Shown here: positions 8,686 through 18,065 of the stretch, piece after piece
Position numbering within the stretch: the first letter of the stretch is position 1
How the letters are laid out: every line of letters begins with the position of its first letter
Position numbers and translations under genes: made by a program
Notes under the pieces: generated by a model
Told to the model about the DNA's origin: nothing
Databases searched by the model: none
Seen by the model: only the letters and a program-made list of their open reading frames with translations
DNA from: Streptomyces endophytica
GTDB lineage: Bacteria > Actinomycetota > Actinomycetes > Streptomycetales > Streptomycetaceae
Reading direction: 5' to 3'
Length of the DNA stretch: 64,000 bases
NCBI RefSeq assembly: GCF_026153355.1
Contig: NZ_CP110636.1
Span: 1,302,001 to 1,366,000 of the forward strand

Positions 8686-8760
8686 GCCGCGTCCATGCGG
8701 CTCGCGTCCGTACGGGTCATGTCCACACGGCTCGCGTCCCTACAGGTCACGTCCCTACGG
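8686..8760 (-). repeat. 15-bp tandem repeat starting at the DUF4031 stop codon
   Basis: Five consecutive 15-bp units of the type CCGTAGGGACGTGAC are read on the minus strand. The first unit (8746-8760) contains the TAG of the DUF4031 gene (8755-8757) and the other four extend downstream of it. Confidence 0.85.
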
Positions 8761-9030
8761 CAGGCGCGCCGGCCGGTGCTTGGGCCGGCGCAGGCCGGCG
8801 GCCGTCAGCCGGCGCAGCAGTTCCTTGCTGCCGACCTCCACGGCCCCGGCGCGCACCGCATCGTCGTACCGCTCGGCCGGCAGGTCGTAGTGGTCGCGCT
8901 CGAAGGCGCCCCGGGGCACGCCGATGCTCGCGGCGAAGGCGTGCAGCTCGGCGAAGGACACATCACTGACCAGGTGCGACCACATACGGCCGTGCCCCGG
9001 CCATATCGGCGGGTCTATGTAGATCGCCAA
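8755..9030 (-). CDS. DUF4031 domain protein
   Basis: A 91-residue protein with the DUF4031 signature AIYIDPPIWPGHGRMWSHLV at its N-terminus, followed by ELHAFAASIGVPRGAFERDH and YDLPAERYDDAV. The family is small, soluble and uncharacterised. TTG 9030 is the start because the conserved domain begins there and GAGGTGG lies directly upstream. It is 8 bp downstream of the 9039-9401 gene and so in the same operon. Confidence 0.82.
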   Translation of the reverse strand: MAIYIDPPIWPGHGRMWSHLVSDVSFAELHAFAASIGVPRGAFERDHYDLPAERYDDAVRAGAVEVGSKELLRRLTAAGLRRPKHRPARLP

Positions 9031-9038
9031 CGGCCACC

Positions 9039-9401
9039 TCAGCCTTCCGCCGGGGCACGGAGCCGGCCGACGCGGGCGACCGCGACCGCCGTCTTGGGGC
9101 AGACCCAGTGCGGGTCGGGCCCCAACTCCGGCTCCACATCGAGGGCATGGGGGTCGCCCGACTCCGTACACACCGGGCACAGCGGCCAGCGGCCGTACCG
9201 CTCCAGGAGGGCGTCCTGGACGTCCTGCGCTATCAGTCCCGCGACGAACGCCGCGCCTTCAGGCCATTGCTCCACCCACCACCGGCGGTGGACGACCGCG
9301 TCCTCCACGAGCGAGACGATGTCGGCGTCGGCCACCTCGTCCGCCATCAGGTCGGCGAGCACCAGCGCCCGCGCGGCGTGCAATGCCTGTTCCAGCTCCA
9401 T
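9039..9401 (-). CDS. Conserved hypothetical protein with CxxC pair
   Basis: A 120-residue acidic soluble protein, helical in its first 80 residues (ELEQALHAARALVLADLMAD), with a cysteine pair in LCPVCTESGDPHAL and a further Cys in HWVCPKTA, suggesting a zinc-stabilised turn. I do not recognise the family. ATG 9401 is preferred; a second ATG lies 9 nt upstream. Two perfect DnaA boxes lie 40-80 bp upstream of the start, and the gene is followed closely by the DUF4031 gene. Confidence 0.7.
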   Translation of the reverse strand: MELEQALHAARALVLADLMADEVADADIVSLVEDAVVHRRWWVEQWPEGAAFVAGLIAQDVQDALLERYGRWPLCPVCTESGDPHALDVEPELGPDPHWVCPKTAVAVARVGRLRAPAEG

Positions 9402-9440
9402 GCCCCCCATTGTCTCCCGCGCGCCGGACGCCGCTCGACG

Positions 9441-9481
9441 TTGTCCACAGGCCCGGCGGCGGAGGCCGCGCGTTGTCCACA
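9441..9481 (+). promoter_or_regulatory. Pair of DnaA boxes
   Basis: Two perfect copies of the Streptomyces DnaA box TTGTCCACA occur at 9441-9449 and 9473-9481, in the same orientation and 32 bp apart (three helical turns). They lie between the DUF4031 operon and the murR promoter. Confidence 0.65.
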
Positions 9482-9497
9482 GCCCTCGCGGAGGGGA

Positions 9498-9563
9498 TTG
9501 ACGCAACGCCGCTGATGAAATTACTTTTCAAGCGTGAGCAGCAGCCTGAAGGAAACTTTCAAG
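9498..9563 (+). promoter_or_regulatory. Leaderless murR promoter with two RpiR-type operators
   Basis: TTGACG (9498-9503) and TACTTT (9522-9527), 18 nt apart, place the transcription start at about the GTG of the regulator (9534). Two 15-bp imperfect palindromes, TGAAATTACTTTTCA (9516-9530) and TGAAGGAAACTTTCA (9547-9561), lie 31 bp apart. One covers the -10 box and the other covers the first codons. They resemble MurR/RpiR operators. Confidence 0.65.
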
Positions 9564-10466
9564 GGCGTGGCCGTCGAGACCCGACCGGCCCCGGCCCCAC
9601 CCGCCCCCGCGGCGCTGGCCGCCAAGGTCCGCACCCTCGCGCCGACGATGACCCGCTCCATGCAGCGGGTCGCCGAGACCGTCGCGAGCGACCCGGCCGG
9701 CTGCGCCGCACTGACCGTCACCGGCCTCGCGGAGCGCACCGGCACCAGCGAAGCCACCGTCGTACGCACGTCGAGGCTGCTCGGCTATCCGGGCTACCGC
9801 GACCTCCGACTGGCGCTCGCCGCGCTCGCCGCGCAGCAGGCGGCCGGCGGCGCGCCCGCGGTGACGGCCGACATAGCGGTCGACGACTCCCTGGTCGACG
9901 TCGTCGCCAAGCTGGCCCAGGAAGAGCAGCAGTGCCTGGCCGACACCGCGGCCGCGCTGGACGTCAGCCAGCTCGAAGCGGCGGTCGCCGCGCTCGCGTC
10001 CGCCCGCCGGATCGATGTGTACGGCATCGGCGCGTCCAACCTCGTCGGCCAGGACCTCGCCCAGAAGCTGCTGCGCATCGGCCTGATCGCGCATGCGCAC
10101 GCCGACCCCCACCTCGCGGTGACGAACGCCGTGCAGATGCGGACCGGTGACGTCGCCCTCGCGATCACCCACTCCGGCCGCACCACCGACGTCATAGAGC
10201 CGCTGCGGGTGGCCTTCGACCACGGCGCGACGACGATCGCCATCACCGGCCGCCCGGACGGCGAGATCGCCGCGTACGCCGACCACATCCTGACCACCTC
10301 CACCGCGCGCGAGAGCGAGCTGCGCCCGGCCGCGATGTCCTCCCGGACGAGCCAACTGCTGGTCGTGGACTGCCTGTTCATAGGCGTCGCGCAGCGGACG
10401 TACGAAACCGCCGCCCCCGCCCTCTCCGCCTCCTACGAGGCGCTGGCCCACCGCCACCAGCCCTGA
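9534..10466 (+). CDS. murR: RpiR-family transcriptional regulator of MurNAc catabolism
   Basis: The 310-residue regulator has an N-terminal HTH_6 domain (residues ~30-105, with LTVTGLAERTGTSEATVVRT) and a C-terminal SIS sugar-phosphate-binding domain (RRIDVYGIGASNLVGQDLAQ, ALAITHSGRTTDVIEPL). It directly precedes murQ and a PTS EIIBC, so the ligand is most likely MurNAc-6-phosphate or GlcNAc-6-phosphate. GTG 9534 fits a leaderless transcript because there is no Shine-Dalgarno sequence and the promoter maps 6-7 nt upstream. GTG 9567 is an alternative. The gene symbol follows context rather than direct similarity to E. coli MurR. Confidence 0.82.
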   Translation: MSSSLKETFKGVAVETRPAPAPPAPAALAAKVRTLAPTMTRSMQRVAETVASDPAGCAALTVTGLAERTGTSEATVVRTSRLLGYPGYRDLRLALAALAAQQAAGGAPAVTADIAVDDSLVDVVAKLAQEEQQCLADTAAALDVSQLEAAVAALASARRIDVYGIGASNLVGQDLAQKLLRIGLIAHAHADPHLAVTNAVQMRTGDVALAITHSGRTTDVIEPLRVAFDHGATTIAITGRPDGEIAAYADHILTTSTARESELRPAAMSSRTSQLLVVDCLFIGVAQRTYETAAPALSASYEALAHRHQP

Positions 10467-10522
10467 CCGCCGCCCGCCGCACGGGGGCGGTGTGCGCCCG
10501 ACCCGGAAAGAGCCGCCGAGCC

Positions 10523-11470
10523 ATGACCTCCACCGCCGACCACCCCCACTACGCCGATCTGCGCGCCGAGTTGGACGGCCTCACCACCGAGGCGTTCCGT
10601 CCCGACCTCGCCGAGATCGACCGCCGCGCCACCCTCGACATCGCCCGCACGATGAACGACGAGGACGCCACCGTCCCCGCCGCGGTCGCCCGGCGGCTCC
10701 CCGAGATCGCCGCCGCCATCGACGCCACCGCCGCCCGGATGGCCCGTGGCGGCCGGCTGGTCTACGCCGGCGCCGGCACGGCCGGCCGGCTCGGGGTGCT
10801 GGACGCCAGCGAATGCCCGCCGACCTTCAACACCGACCCCTCCGAGGTCCTCGGCCTGATCGCCGGCGGCCCGTCCGCGCTGGTCACGGCCGTCGAAGGG
10901 GCCGAGGACAGCAAGGAGTTCGCGGCCGAGGACCTGACCGCGATCGGGCTGACCGAGCGGGACACCGTCGTCGGCGTCTCGGCCTCCGGCCGCACCCCGT
11001 ACGCGGTCGGCGCGGTCGAGCACGCCCGGGCCCGCGGCGCGCTGACCATCGGCCTGTCCTGCAACGCCGGTTCGGCCCTGGCCGCGGCCGCCGAGCACGG
11101 CATCGAGATCGTCGTCGGCCCCGAGCTGCTGACCGGCTCGACCCGGCTCAAGGCGGGCACCGCGCAGAAGCTCGTGCTCAACATGCTCTCGACCATCACC
11201 ATGATCCGGCTGGGCAAGACCTACGGGAATCTGATGGTCGACGTCCGCGCCTCCAACGACAAGCTGCGGGCCCGCTCGCGGCGGATCGTCGCGCTCGCCA
11301 CCGGCGCCACCGACGCCGAGATCGAGACCGCGCTGGCCATAACGGACGGCGAGGTGAAGAACGCCATCCTCACCCTGCTCGCCGGCGTCGACGGCCCGGC
11401 CGCCGCCCGCCTCCTCGCCGCCTCCGACGGCCACCTGCGCGCGGCCCTGGAAGCAGCCCGAGCCCGCTGA
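10523..11470 (+). CDS. murQ: N-acetylmuramic acid 6-phosphate etherase
   Basis: MurQ cleaves the lactyl ether of MurNAc-6-phosphate to GlcNAc-6-phosphate and D-lactate in peptidoglycan recycling. The 315-residue protein has the SIS fold with GRLVYAGAGTAGRLGVLDA, the ECPPTFNTDP loop and VGVSASGRTPYAVGA, followed by TGSTRLKAGTAQKLVLNM. The product feeds NagA (26.8 kb in this window). ATG 10523 starts the conserved protein; an upstream in-frame GTG at 10490 adds an atypical extension. It lies 56 nt after the regulator and 37 nt before the PTS gene. Confidence 0.93.
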   Translation: MTSTADHPHYADLRAELDGLTTEAFRPDLAEIDRRATLDIARTMNDEDATVPAAVARRLPEIAAAIDATAARMARGGRLVYAGAGTAGRLGVLDASECPPTFNTDPSEVLGLIAGGPSALVTAVEGAEDSKEFAAEDLTAIGLTERDTVVGVSASGRTPYAVGAVEHARARGALTIGLSCNAGSALAAAAEHGIEIVVGPELLTGSTRLKAGTAQKLVLNMLSTITMIRLGKTYGNLMVDVRASNDKLRARSRRIVALATGATDAEIETALAITDGEVKNAILTLLAGVDGPAAARLLAASDGHLRAALEAARAR

Positions 11471-11507
11471 CCCCGCCCCGGTTCGTCCGCACAGCAAGGC
11501 ACCGCAC

Positions 11508-13196
11508 ATGCCCGAAGACGCCCACCGCGCCACCGCCGCCGCGCTCCTCCCACTGGTCGGCGGCGCCCCCAATGTCACCTCCGTCGCCCACTGCATGACC
11601 CGGCTCCGCCTCGGCATCCGGGACCGCTCCCTGGTCCGGGACGAGGACCTCAAGGCGCTGCCCGCCGTGATGGGAGTGGTCGAGGACGGGTCCACGTACC
11701 AGATCGTGCTGGGGCCCGGCGCGGTCGCCCGGGTCACCCCCGCGTTCGAGACCCTGCTGGACCAGGCCCGCGCCACGGAACCGGAGACCGCGACACCGAC
11801 AGCGACAGCCGCAGCGACAGCGACCGCCCAGACCCTGGCCCCGGCCCCGGCCGACGCACGGCCCACCGGCACCACACACCCCGCCGCCACCGCCCCGCCC
11901 GCCACCGCCGAGGAGCTCGCCGCGGCGGGTGCCGCGCTCAAGGCGCGCCAGAAGGCGCGGAACGCCACCCCGGTCAAGCTGTTCCTGCGCCGGGTGGCGA
12001 ACATCTTCGTCCCGCTGATCCCCGCACTGATCGGCTGCGGCATCGTCGCCGGGATCAACGGCCTGCTCACCAACCTCGGCTGGCTGCCGTCCGTCGTCCC
12101 CGCCCTGACCGCCATCGCCTCCGGTTTCATGTCGCTGATCGCGGTGTTCGTGGGCTACCACACCGCCAAGGAGTTCGGCGGGACACCGGTGCTCGGCGGT
12201 GCGGTCGCCGCGGTCATCGTCTTCCCCGGCGTCGCCCACATCACCGCCTTCGGCCGCCCTCTCTCCCCGGGCCAGGGCGGCGTCCTGGGCGCACTGGCCG
12301 CCGCGCTGCTCGCCGTCCAGGTGGAGAAGCACTGCCGCAGAAGAATCCCCGAGGCGCTCGACGTCCTCCTCACCCCCACCCTGACCGTCCTGATCACCGG
12401 CCTGGTCACGCTCTTCGGCCTGATGTACGTCGCCGGTGAGGCCGCCACCGCCTTCGGGTCCTTCGCCACCTGGCTGCTCGCGCACGGCGGCGCGGCGGCC
12501 GGCTTCCTGCTGGGCGGGCTCTTCCTCCCCCTCGTCATGCTGGGCCTCCATCAGGCCCTCATCCCGCTGCACACCACCCTCATCCAGCAGCAGGGCTACA
12601 CCGTCCTGCTGCCGATCCTCGCCATGGCCGGCGCGGGCCAGGTCGGCGCCGCCCTCGCCGTCTACGTCCGCCTCCCCCGCAACCGCTCGATCCGTACGAC
12701 CATCAAGTCGGCCCTGCCCGCGGGCTTCCTGGGTGTCGGCGAGCCGCTGATCTACGGCGTATCGCTCCCCCTCGGGCGGCCCTTCGTCACGGCCTGTCTC
12801 GGCGGCGCGTTCGGCGGCGGGTTCATCGGCCTCTTCCACCAGCTCGGCGACACCGTCGGCGCCACCGCCATCGGCCCCTCCGGCTGGGCGCTGTTCCCCC
12901 TGGTCCAGGGCAACCACGGCATCGTCACCACACTGGCGGTCTACGCGATGGGGCTGGCCGTCGGCTATCTGACCGGCTTCCTGGCGACGTACTTCCTCGG
13001 CTTCAGCAAGCAGATGCGCACCGACCTCAACGCCCCACCCCACACGCCGCATACGCAAGCAGCCGCAGAAAGACCGGAAACGCCGGAAGCGCCCGTCTCG
13101 GCGGCAGCAGCGGCAGCAGCGGAAACGGCGGCAGCGACCCACACCGCGCCGCCCTCCGCCGCCCCGGCACCGGCCGGAAGCCAGGGTGCCGCCTAG
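11508..13196 (+). CDS. murP: PTS transporter subunit EIIBC, probably MurNAc-specific
   Basis: A 562-residue two-domain permease. The EIIB domain (residues 1-85) has the phosphorylatable Cys in AHCMTRLRLGI near residue 29. A Thr/Ala-rich linker (90-145) leads to a glucose/sucrose-family EIIC domain (FLRRVANIFVPLIPALIGCG; FLGVGEPLIYGVSLPLGRPF). No EIIA is encoded, as in E. coli MurP, so phosphate must come from another EIIA protein. Co-transcription with murQ and murR makes MurNAc the likely substrate. The C-terminal ~55 residues are low-complexity Ala/Pro. The stop codon shares a CTAG with the convergent zinc-ribbon gene. Confidence 0.85.
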   Translation: MPEDAHRATAAALLPLVGGAPNVTSVAHCMTRLRLGIRDRSLVRDEDLKALPAVMGVVEDGSTYQIVLGPGAVARVTPAFETLLDQARATEPETATPTATAAATATAQTLAPAPADARPTGTTHPAATAPPATAEELAAAGAALKARQKARNATPVKLFLRRVANIFVPLIPALIGCGIVAGINGLLTNLGWLPSVVPALTAIASGFMSLIAVFVGYHTAKEFGGTPVLGGAVAAVIVFPGVAHITAFGRPLSPGQGGVLGALAAALLAVQVEKHCRRRIPEALDVLLTPTLTVLITGLVTLFGLMYVAGEAATAFGSFATWLLAHGGAAAGFLLGGLFLPLVMLGLHQALIPLHTTLIQQQGYTVLLPILAMAGAGQVGAALAVYVRLPRNRSIRTTIKSALPAGFLGVGEPLIYGVSLPLGRPFVTACLGGAFGGGFIGLFHQLGDTVGATAIGPSGWALFPLVQGNHGIVTTLAVYAMGLAVGYLTGFLATYFLGFSKQMRTDLNAPPHTPHTQAAAERPETPEAPVSAAAAAAAETAAATHTAPPSAAPAPAGSQGAA

Positions 13197-13471
13197 GCCT
13201 CCGACCCCTCGTGCTCGCGGGTCGACACCGCCTCGACGTGGCCGCAGAACGCGCAGACCCAGACGGGCCCTTCGGTGTCCCGCTGCTGCCACATCGTGCG
13301 GCGGCAGCGGGGGCAGCCCGTCGTGCCGATCCCGTCCGCGCCCATCAGCGGCGGCTCGGGGGTCGCGTCGGCATAGGCGATGATCTGCTTGCGCAGCCGG
13401 TCGTCCGTGGTGTTGGCCATTTGGAGCAGGCGCACCACACGGGAACGGACTTCTTCGACAAACTCGGTCAT
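13193..13471 (-). CDS. Zinc-ribbon protein, hypothetical
   Basis: A 92-residue protein with an N-terminal helical region (MTEFVEEVRSRVVRLLQMAN) and a C-terminal zinc ribbon built from GCPRC and VCAFC. Similar short proteins are common in Streptomyces; no function is known to me. ATG 13471 begins the conserved reading frame. The stop overlaps murP tail-to-tail. Confidence 0.75.
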   Translation of the reverse strand: MTEFVEEVRSRVVRLLQMANTTDDRLRKQIIAYADATPEPPLMGADGIGTTGCPRCRRTMWQQRDTEGPVWVCAFCGHVEAVSTREHEGSEA

Positions 13472-13809
13472 CGTCGGAGCAGCGTACGCGTCCGGCAGGC
13501 GGCCATCGATCGGTTCGGTCAAATAGCCGGACCTCCGGACGCCCGCCACCCTCGAACGAGTGAGGTCACCTCCTGCGGTTGACGCCCGGCACCGTCCGCC
13601 GCCCGCCCGCCCGTCCGGCCGGCCGGCCGGCCCAGCACGGCAGCACGCCAGCACGCCAGCACGCCAGCACGCCGCCGAACTGCGGCGCACCCGCCCTCGA
13701 TACGTCCGCCGCCGACGGGGAGGGGAAGCGGAAACGGAGCGGGAGCCGTCGCCCTACCCGCAGAAGCCGGGGACGCCCGAGTGGCTCCCCCGCACCGCGT
13801 GACGACCCC
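13472..13809. other. Intergenic region without a supported gene
   Basis: This 338-nt stretch separates the zinc-ribbon gene from the DUF998 gene. It contains GGCCGGCC-rich sequence and five copies of an 8-bp tandem repeat CAGCACGC at 13633-13672. No terminator with a T-tract and no credible ORF were seen. Confidence 0.6.
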
Positions 13810-14616
13810 TCAGGGCGTGGGCGTGGGCGCGGGTGCCGGGACCTCCGCAGGGGCTGCCGCGGACGCCCGGGCCGTCGCGGCCGACCGGCGCGATTCGGCG
13901 GCCAGCAGCGCGAACCACACACCCACCAGCACCAGATGGACACGCTGCGGGACGCCGTGCCAACCGGGCCGGCCGAACAGCGGGCCCACGGTGCACACGG
14001 CGGCCGGCAGGGCCAGCGCCAGCACCCGCGGCCCCCAGCGGCGGATCAGCTGCCGGTGCGGGCGCTCGACCACGGCGGCGCGACTGAGCAGCGCCATCGA
14101 CGCGAAGAGGAAGAAGTGGGCCAGAGCGCTGGTGGCCGTGTGCCAGGGGTGCACGGCCTCGCATCCGGGCTCCAGTGAGGGCGCGCAGCGCATCGGCAGC
14201 GCCACGTCGGCCAGCGACGACAGCCCCATTCCGGCCAGCGCCGCCCACCCGGCACGGGACCAGCCGCCCGCCGCCGGGCCGTACGCCAGTAGCGCCGCCA
14301 GGACGACGAGGGCGGCGCAGACGCACTCGATGCCGCCGAAGAGACCGCGCAGCGGCTGGTCGGCGGCGTACAGCTCACTGACGTACGAGTGCCGGGGGTC
14401 GAGGCCGGTCGACAGCACGAATTCCAGCACCCAGCCGTTGTAGAGCACGGCGGCCACGGCGAGCAGCCGGGCCGCCCAGGCGTCCCGGCGGCCCGGATCA
14501 CCGGACCGGCCCACACCCCGTTGCGGCAGCTCCCCCGCGCGCCGCGGGCGCACCGCCCGGTCATCGCCTCGCGCCCGTCCCGCCGGCAGGTTCGCGTTCC
14601 GCTCTCGCCCGGACAT
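13810..14616 (-). CDS. DUF998-family integral membrane protein
   Basis: A 268-residue membrane protein with a basic N-terminal tail (~45 residues) and six or seven hydrophobic segments. Typical DUF998 features are the SYVSELYAADQP loop after TM1, ADVALPMRC, and the HPWHTATSALAHFF region. The C-terminal tail is an (AP)-(TP) run. Function is unknown. It is transcribed convergently with nothing close and is separated from groEL by about 300 nt containing the groEL terminator. Confidence 0.78.
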   Translation of the reverse strand: MSGRERNANLPAGRARGDDRAVRPRRAGELPQRGVGRSGDPGRRDAWAARLLAVAAVLYNGWVLEFVLSTGLDPRHSYVSELYAADQPLRGLFGGIECVCAALVVLAALLAYGPAAGGWSRAGWAALAGMGLSSLADVALPMRCAPSLEPGCEAVHPWHTATSALAHFFLFASMALLSRAAVVERPHRQLIRRWGPRVLALALPAAVCTVGPLFGRPGWHGVPQRVHLVLVGVWFALLAAESRRSAATARASAAAPAEVPAPAPTPTP

Positions 14617-14814
14617 GATCAGTCGCCGTCCGCATCGGACCTGATCAGACCTCTACGCACCCTGGCTCGCACGAATACTCCTTCGTTTGCGATCACAGGG
14701 GGCGCGGCCACCCCGAGACCCTTGGCCGTGACTTTCCATAGCCAATCCAGTGCACAGCGTAACCACCATGCCGTCCTCGCCTCGGGAGGCTCAGGGCACG
14801 GCGGCGGGCCGGGG

Positions 14815-14864
14815 AAAAACGCCGCCGGGGCGGCACCCCCTGGGAGGAGGGTGCCGCCCCGGCG
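14815..14864 (-). terminator. groEL intrinsic terminator
   Basis: A 16-bp perfect stem CGCCGGGGCGGCACCC (14823-14838) pairs with 14849-14864 around a 10-nt loop. On the minus strand it is followed by GCGTTTTTCC, giving a classical T-tract. It sits 67 nt after the groEL stop. Confidence 0.88.
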
Positions 14865-14930
14865 TTCAGGACGTGTGATCCGGGAGGATCAGCGTTCTGG
14901 TCCAGCGGGCCGGAGGTCCGGCGCGGTGGA

Positions 14931-16906
<1,976 letters not shown>

Positions 16907-16972
16907 TTCTGGGCGTGGCCCATCCATCGAGGGGGCAGGCGGAGGCCCGTCCGTCCTTCGAGGCGCACGGCA

Positions 16973-17007
16973 GAAGGCCCGTACCCCCTTCAGGGGTACG
17001 GGCCTTC
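16973..17007 (-). terminator. cspA terminator hairpin
   Basis: A 15-bp perfect stem GAAGGCCCGTACCCC pairs with 16993-17007 around a 5-nt loop, 25 nt after the cspA stop. No T-tract follows, as is common for Streptomyces terminators. Confidence 0.75.
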
Positions 17008-17031
17008 ACAACGCAGCAGTCGGTCGGCGCC

Positions 17032-17235
17032 TCAGCCGGCCACCCGGACCATGTCCGCCTGCGGCCCCTTCTGGCCCTGCGAGATCTCGAACTCGACCCG
17101 CTGGCCCTCCTCAAGGGTGCGGTAGCCGTCCATCTGGATCGCGCTGTAGTGGACGAATACATCCGCACCACCGTCGACCGCGATGAAGCCGTACCCCTTC
17201 TCCGCGTTGAACCACTTGACGGTGCCCTGAGCCAT
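17032..17235 (-). CDS. cspA: Cold shock protein, CspA family
   Basis: A 67-residue single OB-fold RNA chaperone. RNP1 is [10 protein letters not shown] and RNP2 is DVFVHYSAI, with the family start [14 protein letters not shown]. It binds single-stranded RNA/DNA and melts structures. Start ATG 17235 follows GGAG. The upstream region has a plausible promoter about 110 nt away (TTGCGC, 16 nt, TACATT on the minus strand), which would give the long leader typical of csp genes. Confidence 0.95.
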   Translation of the reverse strand: MAQGTVKWFNAEKGYGFIAVDGGADVFVHYSAIQMDGYRTLEEGQRVEFEISQGQKGPQADMVRVAG

Positions 17236-17592
17236 GCCTAACTCCCCTATTACTGGCCCTTGCGCAGGACCGCACTCCGCGGACCCGGGTCAGACCTCAC
17301 CCCGCGAAAGGCCCGTGGGGTGTGCGCCGGAACGCGTCGACCGCCGCTGAATGTATCTGGACCGATGCCCAGCGCAACAGGTCAATCGGACGAGAATTCT
17401 GGCGCCGGAGAATCGGCTATATGCGGTGAAATCGCGATTCTCCCGGGCAAGCCGGGCCGGGCATAGGCGTGCCTAACCGACAAATGCCGCACACACTTTG
17501 AGCACAACTCAGCACGGATTCTTATGCGCTCGGCATACCCGGGGACATATACAGCGAGGAGATCGCCACAATGCTATCCCCTTTCACTAAAC
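17236..17592. other. Intergenic region upstream of cspA
   Basis: About 357 nt between cspA and the terminator of the thrC operon. It holds the cspA leader and promoter and an AT-richer stretch (17460-17590). No convincing gene was seen. Confidence 0.55.
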
Positions 17593-17631
17593 GGAATTGC
17601 CCCGTCCGTTTTTGATGGACGGGGCAATTCC
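17593..17631 (-). terminator. Terminator of the thrC-CysO operon
   Basis: A 15-bp perfect stem GGAATTGCCCCGTCC (17593-17607) pairs with 17617-17631 around a 9-nt loop. On the minus strand it is followed by GTTTAG, a short T-tract. It lies about 100 nt after the sulfur-carrier gene. Confidence 0.8.
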
Positions 17632-17732
17632 GGTCAAGCGGGGGGAGAGATGGCGCAAATCCACGCCTGTTCGATCACTATCCGGACGGCGCCGCGCGCC
17701 AAGAGGACGCGCGGCCGGGCCCGGACGGAGGG

Positions 17733-18011
17733 TCAGCAGCCTCCGGCGACCGCGGGGATGATCGAGACGCCCGCGCCGTCCGGCGTCGGCGTCTCCAGAC
17801 CCTGCTCGAAGCGGACGTCGTCGTCGTTGACGTAGACGTTCACGAAGCGGCGCAGCTTACCGGCGTCGTCGAGCACACGGGCCGCGATGCCCTGGTGGTT
17901 CTTCTCCAGGTCGGCGATCACCTCGGAGAGGGTCCCGCCCTCGGCGGTGACCTCGGCCTCGCCGCCGGTGTACGTGCGGAGGATGGTGGGGATGCGGACC
18001 TTGACGCTCAT
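17733..18011 (-). CDS. CysO-like MoaD/ThiS-family sulfur carrier protein ending in Gly-Gly-Cys
   Basis: A 92-residue ubiquitin-fold sulfur carrier closely resembling Mycobacterium tuberculosis CysO: IPTILRTYTGGEAEV, RFVNVYVNDDDVRF and the terminal IPAVAGG. In CysO the C-terminal Gly becomes a thiocarboxylate that donates sulfur to CysM for cysteine synthesis, and the Mec protease releases cysteine. Here the ORF adds one more codon, Cys, after GG, so the translation product must be trimmed before it can be activated, or is itself the CysO-Cys form. It lies 54 nt downstream of thrC in one operon. No cysM or mec gene is adjacent. Confidence 0.85.
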   Translation of the reverse strand: MSVKVRIPTILRTYTGGEAEVTAEGGTLSEVIADLEKNHQGIAARVLDDAGKLRRFVNVYVNDDDVRFEQGLETPTPDGAGVSIIPAVAGGC

Positions 18012-18065
18012 GGTTCTGCCTTCCGGAGCGGGATTACGGAGTACGGGTTCGGAAACGACGCGGGC

